Below, piece after piece: positions 9,566 to 18,882 of a stretch of 32,775 nucleotides of DNA. A model generated the notes under the pieces. The model made no database searches and had not been told where the DNA came from. It saw only the letters and a program-made list of their open reading frames with translations. How positions within the stretch are numbered: position 1 is the stretch's first letter; each line of letters begins with the position of its first letter. The position numbers and the translations under genes are program-made. The stretch lies in the NCBI GenBank assembly GCA_964455685.1, contig CAYVZE010000027.1, forward strand, positions 1 to 32,775, in the 5' to 3' direction. Source of the stretch: ZC4RG30 sp964455685. GTDB taxonomy: Bacteria; Pseudomonadota; Gammaproteobacteria; Steroidobacterales; Steroidobacteraceae.

Positions 9566-10003
9566 ATGGAAGACGCGCCGCGCAAGCGCCGCCTGATCGG
9601 CGAAATCAACGTCGTGCCGCTGATCGACGTGATGCTGGTGCTGCTGGTGATCTTCATGGCCACGGCACCGCTGCTCACCCAGGGCGTGCAGGTGGAACTG
9701 CCGCGCGCCAACGCCACGCCGCTGCCCCCGTCGCCGCGCAGCCCGCCGCTGATCGTCACCGTCGACCGCGAGGGGCGCCACTACCTGAACACCAGCCGTG
9801 ATCCCGAGCAGGCACTGGCCCCGGCCGAGTTGCGCGCGCAGGTGGCAGCCGCGCTGTCTGCCGAACCGGGCCGGCAGGTGCTGCTCAAAGGTGACCGGCT
9901 GGTGGCGTACGAGCATGTGCTGTCCGCGATGGTGCTGCTGCAGGGCGCCGGTGCGACCCAGCTGGGTTTCCTCTCCGACCTCGAGGCAACGGCGCAGCCG
10001 TGA
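9566..10003 (+). CDS. tolR: Tol-Pal system protein TolR
   Basis: TolR is the ExbD-like partner of TolQ: a single transmembrane helix with a periplasmic domain. The 145-residue product has a basic cytoplasmic start followed by the helix INVVPLIDVMLVLLVIFM. Its proton-conducting aspartate is D21, corresponding to D23 in E. coli TolR. The start ATG abuts the tolQ stop (TGAATG). The stop overlaps the tolA GTG by four bases. Confidence 0.96.
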   Translation: MEDAPRKRRLIGEINVVPLIDVMLVLLVIFMATAPLLTQGVQVELPRANATPLPPSPRSPPLIVTVDREGRHYLNTSRDPEQALAPAELRAQVAAALSAEPGRQVLLKGDRLVAYEHVLSAMVLLQGAGATQLGFLSDLEATAQP

Positions 10004-10917
10004 ACAGGCGAGACCCGCGCCGCGGCCACACGTGGGCGCACTGGTCGCTGTCCATCCTGCTGCACCTGGCGCTGGTCGGCATCGCGGCCGGCGCCTGGTT
10101 CTGGTCCAGCCGCAAGCCCTCGCCGCAGCCGCTGGCCATCCAGGGCAGCGTGGTGACGAGCGCGGAGCTGGAGCGCCAGGCACAGCCGCAGCCCGGGCCG
10201 CAGGCAGAGCCTGAGCCGGAGTCCGAACCGGAACCCGAGCCGGAGCCCGAGTCCGAGCCCGAGCCCGAGCCCGAGCCGGAGGAGCCGCCACCGCCGCCGG
10301 AACCTGATCCCGCCGAGCTGCAGGCCCTGGCAGAAGCCGAAGCCGCGCGCCTGGTCGAGGAGGCCGAGCTGCAGGCCAGGCGCGAGGCCGAGCAGGAGGC
10401 TGCGCGCGAGCGCGAGGCGCGCGAACGCGCCGAGCAGGAACGCCAGCAGCGCGAGCGCGCGGAACGGCAGAAGGCCGAGCGCGAACGCGCCGAACGCGAG
10501 CGGCAGGAGCGGGAGAAGCAGGCGCGCGAGCGCGCCGAGAGGGAGCGGCGCGAACGCGAGCAGGCCGAACTGGCGCGGCGCGAGGCCGAACTGGCCGCCC
10601 AGCTGGAGGCCGAGCGCCAGCGCGAGGCTGTCCGTGGCAGCGCGCAGGCGCGGCAGTACGTGGACCTGATCCGCAACCGCGTGGAGCGGGCGTGGGTGCG
10701 GCCGCCGTCGGCGCGCGTGGGACTGGCCTGCGAGGTGCGGGTCACGCAGGTACCGGGCGGCTCGGTCACGGGCGTGAGCTTCGGTCGCTGCAATGGCGAT
10801 GAAACGGTACGGCAGTCCATCGAGGCGGCGGTTTATCGTGCTTCACCGTTGCCGCAGCCACCTGATCCGGCCTTGTTCGAGCGGGAACTGATCTTTAACT
10901 TTGCACCGTCAGACTGA
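10000..10917 (+). CDS. tolA: Tol-Pal system protein TolA
   Basis: TolA links the TolQR motor to TolB/Pal across the periplasm. The 305-residue protein has a basic cytoplasmic tip and one transmembrane helix (about 12-35). Ser18 and His22 occupy the positions of the Ser/His pair needed for TolQR contact in E. coli. An unusual Glu-Pro tract (residues 70-94, then a Pro-rich stretch) follows. Next comes a long Arg/Glu/Ala-rich coiled coil (about 105-220). The C-terminal domain III is recognisable by QYVDLIRNRVERAWVRPP and ends FNFAPSD. GTG 10000 is the start, inside GTGA shared with tolR. The coiled coil is shorter than in E. coli (421 residues). Confidence 0.94.
   Translation: MNRRDPRRGHTWAHWSLSILLHLALVGIAAGAWFWSSRKPSPQPLAIQGSVVTSAELERQAQPQPGPQAEPEPESEPEPEPEPESEPEPEPEPEEPPPPPEPDPAELQALAEAEAARLVEEAELQARREAEQEAAREREARERAEQERQQRERAERQKAERERAERERQEREKQARERAERERREREQAELARREAELAAQLEAERQREAVRGSAQARQYVDLIRNRVERAWVRPPSARVGLACEVRVTQVPGGSVTGVSFGRCNGDETVRQSIEAAVYRASPLPQPPDPALFERELIFNFAPSD
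10207..10281 (+). repeat. Glu-Pro (Ser) coding repeat inside tolA
   Basis: Twenty-five codons alternate Glu with Pro, with Ser replacing Pro twice at an eight-residue interval. The DNA is a near-perfect tandem repeat of GAGCCC/GAGCCG hexamers, cleanest around 10249-10278. It encodes a stiff, acidic segment directly after the membrane helix. The repeat could vary in copy number by slippage. Confidence 0.85.
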
Positions 10918-10938
10918 CCGGTGCGACGAGGAGCTGCA

Positions 10939-12240
10939 ATGCGGAAACTCCGGATGCTGGCGCTGGGCGCCGCCATGGTGCTGGCCTCGATGGCGGCAAG
11001 GGCGCAGCTGCAGATCGACATCACGCGCGGCGTGACCGATCCGGTGCCGGTGGCGGTGGTGCCCTTCGCGGGCAATGCGCCCGGCTCGGACACGGTGGAC
11101 GTGGCTGGCGTGATCGAGCGCGACCTGGCCAGCAGCGGCCGCTTCCGCGGCATCAACCGTGCCGCCATGCCCGGCCGCCCGGGGCGTGCCGAGGAGGTCG
11201 ATGCCGGCCTGTGGCGCGGCGCGCGCGCCGACTACGTGGTGGTGGGGCGCCTGTCCTCCTCGGGCGGCAACACCACGCTGCGCTTCGACCTGGTCAATGC
11301 GTTGAACGGGCAGGTGCTGCTGAGGGATGAGTCGGTCACCGTCGCCCAGGCGATGCTGCGCCACGGCGCGCACCGCGTGGCCGACGCGGTGTTCGAGAAG
11401 CTCACCGGCATCCGCGGCGCCTTCGCCACCCGCATCGCCTACATCTCCGTGTCCGGCGCGCCGCCGTCGCAGCGCTACGAGCTGATCATTGCCGACGCCG
11501 ACGGCGAGAACCCGCGCGTGGCGCTGCAATCCAGTGAGCCGGTGATGTCGCCGGCCTGGTCGCCCGACGGCGAGTGGCTGGCCTATGTGTCGTTCGAGAA
11601 CAAGGCGGCGGCGGTGTTCGTGCAGCGCGTGCGCACCGGCGAGCGGCGGCAGGTGTCGGCGCGGGCCGGCGTCAATGGCGCGCCGGTGTTCTCGCCGGAC
11701 GGCACGAAGCTGGCGCTGACGCTGTCGGGCAGCGCCGGCAACCTCGACGTGTACGTGCTCGACCTGGGCACGCAGCAGCTCACGCGCATCACCCAGGATC
11801 CGGCCATCGACACCGAGCCGGCCTGGGCGCCGGACGGGCAGACCCTATACTTCACTTCCGACCGCGGCGGTTCGGCGCAGGTCTATGCCGCGCCCGTGCA
11901 GGCCAATGCGCGCGCCCGCCGGGTGACCTTCGGCGTGCCCTATGCGGCGCGCCCGCGGGTGTCGCCCGACGGCCGCACGCTGGCGGTGGTGACGCAGGAG
12001 GGCGGCACGTTCCGCATCGCCACCGTCGACATCGCCAGTGGCACGGTGGCGCCGCTGACGCGCGGGCCGCTGGATGAATCCCCCAGCTTCGCGCCCAACG
12101 GCGCGGTGCTGATCTATGCCGGTCGCGAGGGGGGGCAGGGCCTGCTGGCCACGGTCACCGTCGACGGCCAGGTGAGCACGAGGCTCAAGTCCGGCTCCAG
12201 CGAGGTGCGCGAGCCGGTCTGGGGGCCTTTTCCCAACTGA
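10939..12240 (+). CDS. tolB: Tol-Pal system periplasmic protein TolB
   Basis: TolB is the periplasmic beta-propeller that alternates between binding Pal and TolA. The start is ATG 10939, supported by GAGGAG at 10928-10933 with five-base spacing; an in-frame GTG 18 bases upstream is not needed. The 433-residue precursor has a cleavable signal peptide (MRKLRMLALGAAMVLA, cleavage after ARA before QLQ). It then has an N-terminal domain (ITRGVTDPVPVAVVPF) and a C-terminal six-bladed propeller, seen as repeated SPDG/APDG blades such as SPAWSPDGEWLAYVSF. Length matches the family (E. coli 430). Confidence 0.96.
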   Translation: MRKLRMLALGAAMVLASMAARAQLQIDITRGVTDPVPVAVVPFAGNAPGSDTVDVAGVIERDLASSGRFRGINRAAMPGRPGRAEEVDAGLWRGARADYVVVGRLSSSGGNTTLRFDLVNALNGQVLLRDESVTVAQAMLRHGAHRVADAVFEKLTGIRGAFATRIAYISVSGAPPSQRYELIIADADGENPRVALQSSEPVMSPAWSPDGEWLAYVSFENKAAAVFVQRVRTGERRQVSARAGVNGAPVFSPDGTKLALTLSGSAGNLDVYVLDLGTQQLTRITQDPAIDTEPAWAPDGQTLYFTSDRGGSAQVYAAPVQANARARRVTFGVPYAARPRVSPDGRTLAVVTQEGGTFRIATVDIASGTVAPLTRGPLDESPSFAPNGAVLIYAGREGGQGLLATVTVDGQVSTRLKSGSSEVREPVWGPFPN

Positions 12241-12288
12241 AGTATCATTGGAAGAATCCCCCGCAGTACCGGGGAAACGGAGCAGCAA

Positions 12289-12825
12289 TTGAAGCACAAC
12301 AAACTGGTGATGCTGTTGGCTGTGGTGGTGCTGGCGGCAGGATGCAAGTCCCAGACGGCGCGTGACGCCGCGGAACCCGCTGTCGACCTGGGCGGCACCA
12401 GCAGCGGGGTGAGTACCGGAGGCGTGGCCACGGTCGATGCCGACCGCCAGTCGGGCTCCTCGTTCGGGGCGCTGGGGCCGGAAGGCGCGCTGGGCTCGCA
12501 GCGGGTGATCTACTTCGACTTCGACAGCAGCGACATCCGCACCGAATACGTGGACGTCATCGCCGAGCACGGCCGCTTCCTGGCCAGCAATACCGGGGTG
12601 CGCGTGCGGCTGGAGGGCCATACCGACGAGCGCGGCTCGCGCGAGTACAACATCGGCCTCGGCGAGCGCCGCGCGCAGACCGTGCGCCGCGCGCTGCTGC
12701 TGCAGGGAGTGCAGGAGTCGCAGATCGCCACGGTGAGCTACGGCGAGGAGCGGCCGGCCGCCGCCGGCAACGACGAGAACGCCTGGTCGAAGAACCGGCG
12801 CGTCGAGATCGTCTACATCAACTGA
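12289..12825 (+). CDS. pal: Peptidoglycan-associated lipoprotein Pal
   Basis: Pal is an outer-membrane lipoprotein that binds diaminopimelate in peptidoglycan and TolB. The start codon is TTG 12289, supported by GGAG at 12279-12282. The 178-residue precursor has a lipoprotein signal with the lipidated cysteine at C19 (LAAGC). A Gly/Ser-rich linker leads to the OmpA-like domain: VIYFDFDSSDIR, then the binding signature LEGHTDERGSREYNIGLGERRA. It lies 48 bases after tolB, the largest gap in the tol set. A TATCAT hexamer at 12243-12248 could be a -10 for a separate pal promoter, but I see no good -35. Confidence 0.96.
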   Translation: MKHNKLVMLLAVVVLAAGCKSQTARDAAEPAVDLGGTSSGVSTGGVATVDADRQSGSSFGALGPEGALGSQRVIYFDFDSSDIRTEYVDVIAEHGRFLASNTGVRVRLEGHTDERGSREYNIGLGERRAQTVRRALLLQGVQESQIATVSYGEERPAAAGNDENAWSKNRRVEIVYIN

Positions 12826-12835
12826 GGAAGGCACG

Positions 12836-13558
12836 ATGAGAGCCGCGGCCTGCGCCCTTTCCATCCTGCTGCTGGCGGGATGCGTCACCACGCCCAGGGA
12901 GGACCCGGTGCAGACGCGGCTCGACGACCTCGATGCGCGCGTCGGGCGCATCGACCGCATCGTCGCCAACAACAGCCTGGTGCAGCTGTCGCAGCAGCTG
13001 GAAGCCCAGCAGCGTGAGCTGCGTGAACTGCGTGGCCGCATCGAGGAACTGCAGAACGACAATGCCCGGCTGCGCCAGGAACAGCGCAACCTGTACACCG
13101 ACCTGGACCGCCGCCTGGCCGAGCTGCGCAATGCGCCGCCGGTGGCGGCCGCGCCCGCGACCGGCGCCGCTGCCGGCGCCGGCGACGAGCAGGCGCAGTA
13201 CGACCGTGCGCTGGAGGCCTTGCGCAACCGCGACTACGCCGCGGCCGTGGACGGCCTGCGGCGCCTCGCGGCCACCTACCCGGACGGCGCACTGGCCGAC
13301 AATACCCAGTACTGGCTGGGCGAGGCCTACTACGTGACGCGCGAGTACGACCATGCCGCGGCCGCGTTCCAGCGCGTGCTGGACAACTGGCCCAACTCGC
13401 GCAAGGCGCCCGATGCGCTGCTGAAGCTGGCCTACACCCAGCTCGAGCAGGGCAAGCGTGAGGCCGGCCGCGCCAACCTGCAGCAGGTGGTCAGCCGCTA
13501 TCCCGGCACCGACGCGGCGCGGCTGGCCGGCGAGCGCCTGGCGCGCCTGCCGCGCTGA
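12836..13558 (+). CDS. cpoB: Cell division coordinator CpoB/YbgF, apparently a lipoprotein
   Basis: CpoB couples outer-membrane constriction by Tol-Pal to septal peptidoglycan synthesis by PBP1B. The 240-residue product has a coiled-coil trimerisation segment (about 40-100, rich in Gln/Glu/Leu/Arg), a short Ala/Pro linker and a C-terminal TPR domain (about 120-240). TPR signatures include YDRALEALRNRDYAAAVDGL and LADNTQYWLGEAYYV. The signal sequence is short and ends in a perfect lipobox, LAGC with C16; E. coli CpoB is a soluble periplasmic protein cut by signal peptidase I. The Shine-Dalgarno GAGGAAGG (12824-12831) overlaps the pal stop. Function is assigned by order and domains. Confidence 0.92.
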   Translation: MRAAACALSILLLAGCVTTPREDPVQTRLDDLDARVGRIDRIVANNSLVQLSQQLEAQQRELRELRGRIEELQNDNARLRQEQRNLYTDLDRRLAELRNAPPVAAAPATGAAAGAGDEQAQYDRALEALRNRDYAAAVDGLRRLAATYPDGALADNTQYWLGEAYYVTREYDHAAAAFQRVLDNWPNSRKAPDALLKLAYTQLEQGKREAGRANLQQVVSRYPGTDAARLAGERLARLPR

Positions 13559-13583
13559 GCGGGCCGCCTGCGGGCGGAAGGGC

Positions 13584-14255
13584 ATGAACAAAGAGGTGCG
13601 CCAGGACGGTGCCGCGTCCCGGCTCCGTATCACCGAGATCTTCCGCTCGCTGCAGGGCGAGGGGGACTCTGTGGGCTTTCCCACCGTGTTCGTTCGCCTC
13701 ACGGGCTGCCCGCTGCGCTGCCGCTACTGCGACACCACCTATGCCTTTGGCGGCGGGCAATGGTGGAGCCTGGACGACATCCTTGCGCGGGTGGCGGAGC
13801 TCCAGGTGCGCCATGTCTGCGTCACCGGCGGCGAGCCGCTGGCCCAGCGCCAATGCCTCACATTGCTCACGCGCCTGTGCGATGCCGGCTACGAGGTCTC
13901 GCTCGAGACCAGCGGTGCGCTGCCCGTGCACGAGGTCGATCCACGCGTGCGGCGCGTGGTGGACGTGAAGACCCCGGCCTCCGGCGAGGCCGCGCGCAAC
14001 CTGCTCGACCAGCTGCAGCAGCTCAACGAGCGCGACCAGATCAAGTTCGTCATCTGCGACCGCGGCGACTACGAGTGGAGCAGGGCGCTGCTGGCCGAGC
14101 ACGGCCTGCCACGGCGCGCGATGGTGCTGTTCTCGCCCAGCCACGAGCAGCTGCCGGCGCGGCAGCTCGCGGACTGGATCCTCCAGGACCGCCTGCCGGT
14201 GCGCCTGCAGGTGCAGCTGCACAAGATCCTCTGGGGCAATGAACCGGGACGCTGA
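13584..14255 (+). CDS. queE: 7-carboxy-7-deazaguanine synthase QueE
   Basis: QueE is a radical SAM enzyme that converts 6-carboxytetrahydropterin to 7-carboxy-7-deazaguanine in queuosine synthesis. The 223-residue product has the cluster-binding C-x3-C-x2-C motif (CPLRCRYC), the substrate-region block RSLQGEGDSVGFPTVFVRL and the glycine motif VTGGEPL. I chose ATG 13584, which has GGAAGGG just upstream and begins 14 residues before the conserved ITEIF block; the open frame extends back into cpoB but without family similarity. queC follows after three bases. The pairing with queC is typical of proteobacteria. Confidence 0.95.
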   Translation: MNKEVRQDGAASRLRITEIFRSLQGEGDSVGFPTVFVRLTGCPLRCRYCDTTYAFGGGQWWSLDDILARVAELQVRHVCVTGGEPLAQRQCLTLLTRLCDAGYEVSLETSGALPVHEVDPRVRRVVDVKTPASGEAARNLLDQLQQLNERDQIKFVICDRGDYEWSRALLAEHGLPRRAMVLFSPSHEQLPARQLADWILQDRLPVRLQVQLHKILWGNEPGR

Positions 14256-14258
14256 GCA

Positions 14259-14957
14259 ATGAGCTGCGCAGGACCTGCCATCGTGCTGCTTTCCGGCGGC
14301 CTGGATTCGGCCACCGCGCTGGCCATCGCGCGCTCGCGCGGGCATGAGTGCCACACCCTGGCAGTGAGCTACGGGCAGCGCCATTCGGCCGAGCTGGCCG
14401 CAGCGGCGAGGGTGTCGCGGGCGCTGGGTGCAGTGGAGCACCGGCAGATGCACGTGGACCTGGCTGGTATCGGCGGCTCGGCGCTGACCGACCACCGCAT
14501 CGAGGTGCCCGAGCAGCCCACCAGCGGCATCCCGGTTACGTACGTGCCGGCCCGCAATACCCTGTTCCTGTCACTGGCGCTGGGCTGGGCCGAGGTCCTG
14601 GACGCGCGCACCCTCTTCATCGGCGTGAACGCGGTGGATTATTCGGGCTACCCGGATTGCCGCCCGGAATTCATCGCTGCCTTCGAGCGCCTGGCGCAGC
14701 TGGCCACCCGCGCGGGCGTGGAGGGCGCACGCTTCGCCATCGAGGCGCCGCTGATGCACATGAGCAAGGCGCAGATCATCCGCACGGGCACGGAGCTCGG
14801 CGTGGACTACGCCCTGACCGTGTCCTGCTACCAGGCCAATGCGGCGGGCGAGGCCTGCGGACGCTGCGATTCCTGTCGCCTGCGGCGCGAGGGCTTCGCC
14901 GCCGCCGGTGTTCCCGATCCCACCCGCTATGCGGTCAGTCCGGCGAATCCGGTATGA
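14259..14957 (+). CDS. queC: 7-cyano-7-deazaguanine synthase QueC
   Basis: QueC converts 7-carboxy-7-deazaguanine to preQ0 using ATP and ammonia. The 232-residue protein begins with the PP-loop ATPase motif (LLSGGLDSATA). Conserved blocks PARNTLFLSLALGWAE and GVNAVDYSGYPDCRPEFI follow. Four zinc-binding cysteines lie near the C-terminus (SCYQANAAGEACGRCDSC). It is co-transcribed with queE three bases upstream. Its stop codon lies within a -10-like hexamer that probably belongs to the downstream tRNA gene. Confidence 0.96.
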   Translation: MSCAGPAIVLLSGGLDSATALAIARSRGHECHTLAVSYGQRHSAELAAAARVSRALGAVEHRQMHVDLAGIGGSALTDHRIEVPEQPTSGIPVTYVPARNTLFLSLALGWAEVLDARTLFIGVNAVDYSGYPDCRPEFIAAFERLAQLATRAGVEGARFAIEAPLMHMSKAQIIRTGTELGVDYALTVSCYQANAAGEACGRCDSCRLRREGFAAAGVPDPTRYAVSPANPV

Positions 14958-14968
14958 TCGCGCCCCTT
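14953..14968 (+). promoter_or_regulatory. Probable tRNA-Lys promoter: -10 plus GC-rich discriminator
   Basis: TATGAT (14953-14958) overlaps the queC stop and is followed by CGCGCCCC. The mature tRNA begins 18 bases after the hexamer. A GC-rich discriminator after the -10 is characteristic of stable-RNA promoters that ppGpp represses. I see no good -35 at the right distance, so this is a partial match. Confidence 0.5.
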
Positions 14969-14976
14969 CCTCAAGA

Positions 14977-15052
14977 GGGCCGTTAGCTCAGCCGGTAGAG
15001 CAGCTGGCTTTTAACCAGTTGGTCGCGCGTTCGAATCGCGCACGGCCCACCA
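14977..15052 (+). tRNA. tRNA-Lys (UUU)
   Basis: The cloverleaf is complete. The acceptor stem is GGGCCGT/ACGGCCC and the D-arm is GCTC...GAGC. The anticodon arm GCTGG/CCAGT has loop CTTTTAA, giving anticodon UUU. The T-arm GCGCG TTCGAAT CGCGC is intact. CCA is encoded at 15050-15052. The position directly after queC is the same as in Pseudomonas. Confidence 0.98.
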
Positions 15053-15102
15053 AACAAAACAATAGCTTGGATTCAAAACTTCCTGTAGATTCCTGATCGG
15101 GC

Positions 15103-15227
15103 AGGCCGTTGGGCCTCCCGCCGGCAGAAGATGGGGCGCCTTCCGGAAGGGAACCGGGATATCCCCGCCACGCCGGCGCCCCTTCCTGAGGCAGGCGGCG
15201 GGCGGTGGCGCCCACCATGGTGCGCCA
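15103..15227. other. Structured intergenic region after tRNA-Lys
   Basis: No gene is visible between the tRNA and the zinc-ribbon gene, but inverted repeats are dense. AGGCC/GGCCT lies at 15103-15116. GGGGCGCC (15133-15140) pairs with GGCGCCCC (15175-15182) and encloses two perfect palindromes, CCTTCCGGAAGG (15139-15150) and GGGATATCCC (15156-15165). TGGCGC/GCGCCA (15206-15227) encloses ACCATGGT, immediately beyond the stop of the - strand gene. None has a T-run. It may be terminators for the flanking convergent units, or a structured RNA. Confidence 0.45.
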
Positions 15228-15228
15228 G

Positions 15229-15408
15229 CTAGCGGGCCTCCAGGCTCCACTCCGGCACGCTGGCCGTCTCATCGCACCCCGGGCAGGGGTAATAGGGCGT
15301 CTTCGTGCCGGTGACATGGCGCAGGACGTGAACCATTCCGCAGAAAAGGCAGCGCATGGTCTCGGTCACGCGAGGCCTGAAGTCATCGAGATAAACAACC
15401 TTTGCCAC
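15229..15408 (-). CDS. Small zinc-ribbon protein of unknown function
   Basis: This encodes 59 residues starting MAKVVYLDDFRPRVTETM. It has two C-x2-C knuckles (CLFC and CPGC) 22 residues apart, the layout of a zinc ribbon. GTG 15408 is the start because a perfect AGGAGGT lies five bases upstream (15414-15420 on the - strand); the frame is open six codons further but would swallow that site. There is no signal peptide or membrane segment, so it is cytoplasmic. I do not recognise the family. It stands alone between tRNA-Lys and the Mrp operon, convergent with the tRNA and divergent from mrpA. The strong ribosome site and regular cysteine spacing make it a real gene. Confidence 0.75.
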   Translation of the reverse strand: MAKVVYLDDFRPRVTETMRCLFCGMVHVLRHVTGTKTPYYPCPGCDETASVPEWSLEAR

Positions 15409-15441
15409 GATGCACCTCCTCGACAATCCGTCCGGTATGGA

Positions 15442-15619
15442 TCAAGCAAGATCCAGGCCGTCCCGTGACCTGGCGGGTGTGCCTCTCGTCCCTGCGCGGT
15501 GGACCGTGTCGCACCGGCAGCACCTCGCCCGCACGTCGGCCATCGCATGCGCCTGATCCCGCAAGGGATACAGACATTGCGCGCTGCGACAGCGGACAGG
15601 TAATTTCGTACCGGTCCAT
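15442..15619 (-). pseudogene. Possible frameshifted small zinc-ribbon gene
   Basis: Reading the - strand from ATG 15619 gives MDRYEITCP, an N-terminus typical of small zinc ribbons, then loses any pattern. A shift equal to a two-base loss just after that CCG codon gives CRSAQCLYPLRDQAHAMADV and then RCCRCDTVH, a second cysteine knuckle, ending at TGA 15442-15444. Repaired, it would be about 58 residues. A weak Shine-Dalgarno (AGGGAAAG) lies before the ATG but inside the mrpA coding region. It could be a decayed gene, a sequencing error or coincidence. The 33-base gap to the intact zinc-ribbon gene makes a former operon conceivable. Confidence 0.3.
15577..15606 (+). promoter_or_regulatory. Weak candidate promoter for the mrp operon
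   Basis: TTGCGC (15577-15582) and TAATTT (15601-15606) are separated by 18 bases and lie just before the mrpA ATG at 15620. A small hairpin ATCCC-GCAA-GGGAT is at 15556-15569. The hexamers match consensus only partly. Confidence 0.25.
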
Positions 15620-18540
<2,921 letters not shown>

Positions 18541-18541
<1 letters not shown>

Positions 18542-18882
18542 TGGAGATCGTCTACGCACTGGCCATCGGCGTGCTCACCGGCTCGGGCGTGTGGCTGCTG
18601 CTCCGGCCGCGCACCTTCCAGGTGCTGATGGGGCTGACGCTGCTGTCCTACGCCACCAACATCTTCATCTTCGGCATGGGCCGGCTGGCGCTGCACAAGG
18701 CGCCGGTGATCGAGGACACCAACTCGGTTGACCCGGCGCTGTATGCCGACCCGGTGCCGCAGGCGCTGGTGCTGACCGCCATCGTGATCGGCTTCGCCAC
18801 CACGGCGCTGTTCCTGGTGGTGCTGCTGGCGCTGCGCGGCCTCACCGGCACCGACCACGTCGACGGCAGGGAGCCGCCCTGA
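18541..18882 (+). CDS. mrpC: Mrp/Pha antiporter subunit C
   Basis: MrpC is a NuoK-like small membrane subunit. The 113-residue product has three transmembrane segments: about 3-22, 28-48 (LMGLTLLSYATNIFIFGMG) and 75-100. Between TM2 and TM3 lies the usual conserved loop ending DPVPQALVLTAIVIGFA. The ATG shares one base with the mrpA stop and the stop shares one base with the mrpD start, so the three are probably translationally coupled. Confidence 0.95.

Noticed and set aside
10207..10281. Tandem DNA repeat considered as a CRISPR or minisatellite
   Set aside because: There are no spacers; the repeat is in frame within tolA and encodes a Glu-Pro tract.
13458..13583. An N-terminal extension of queE reaching into cpoB
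   Set aside because: The open frame overlaps the cpoB coding end, and QueE similarity plus a Shine-Dalgarno support ATG 13584.
14988..15317. Short - strand frames across tRNA-Lys ending in RFERATNWLKASCSTG and VRDSNARPTG
   Set aside because: These peptides are the familiar antisense translations of tRNA genes that appear as false hypothetical proteins.
15053..15619. Considered as a tRNA-associated integration site with mobile-element remnants
   Set aside because: I found no direct repeat of the tRNA 3' end downstream, no integrase and no shift in composition beyond a short, somewhat AT-richer patch.
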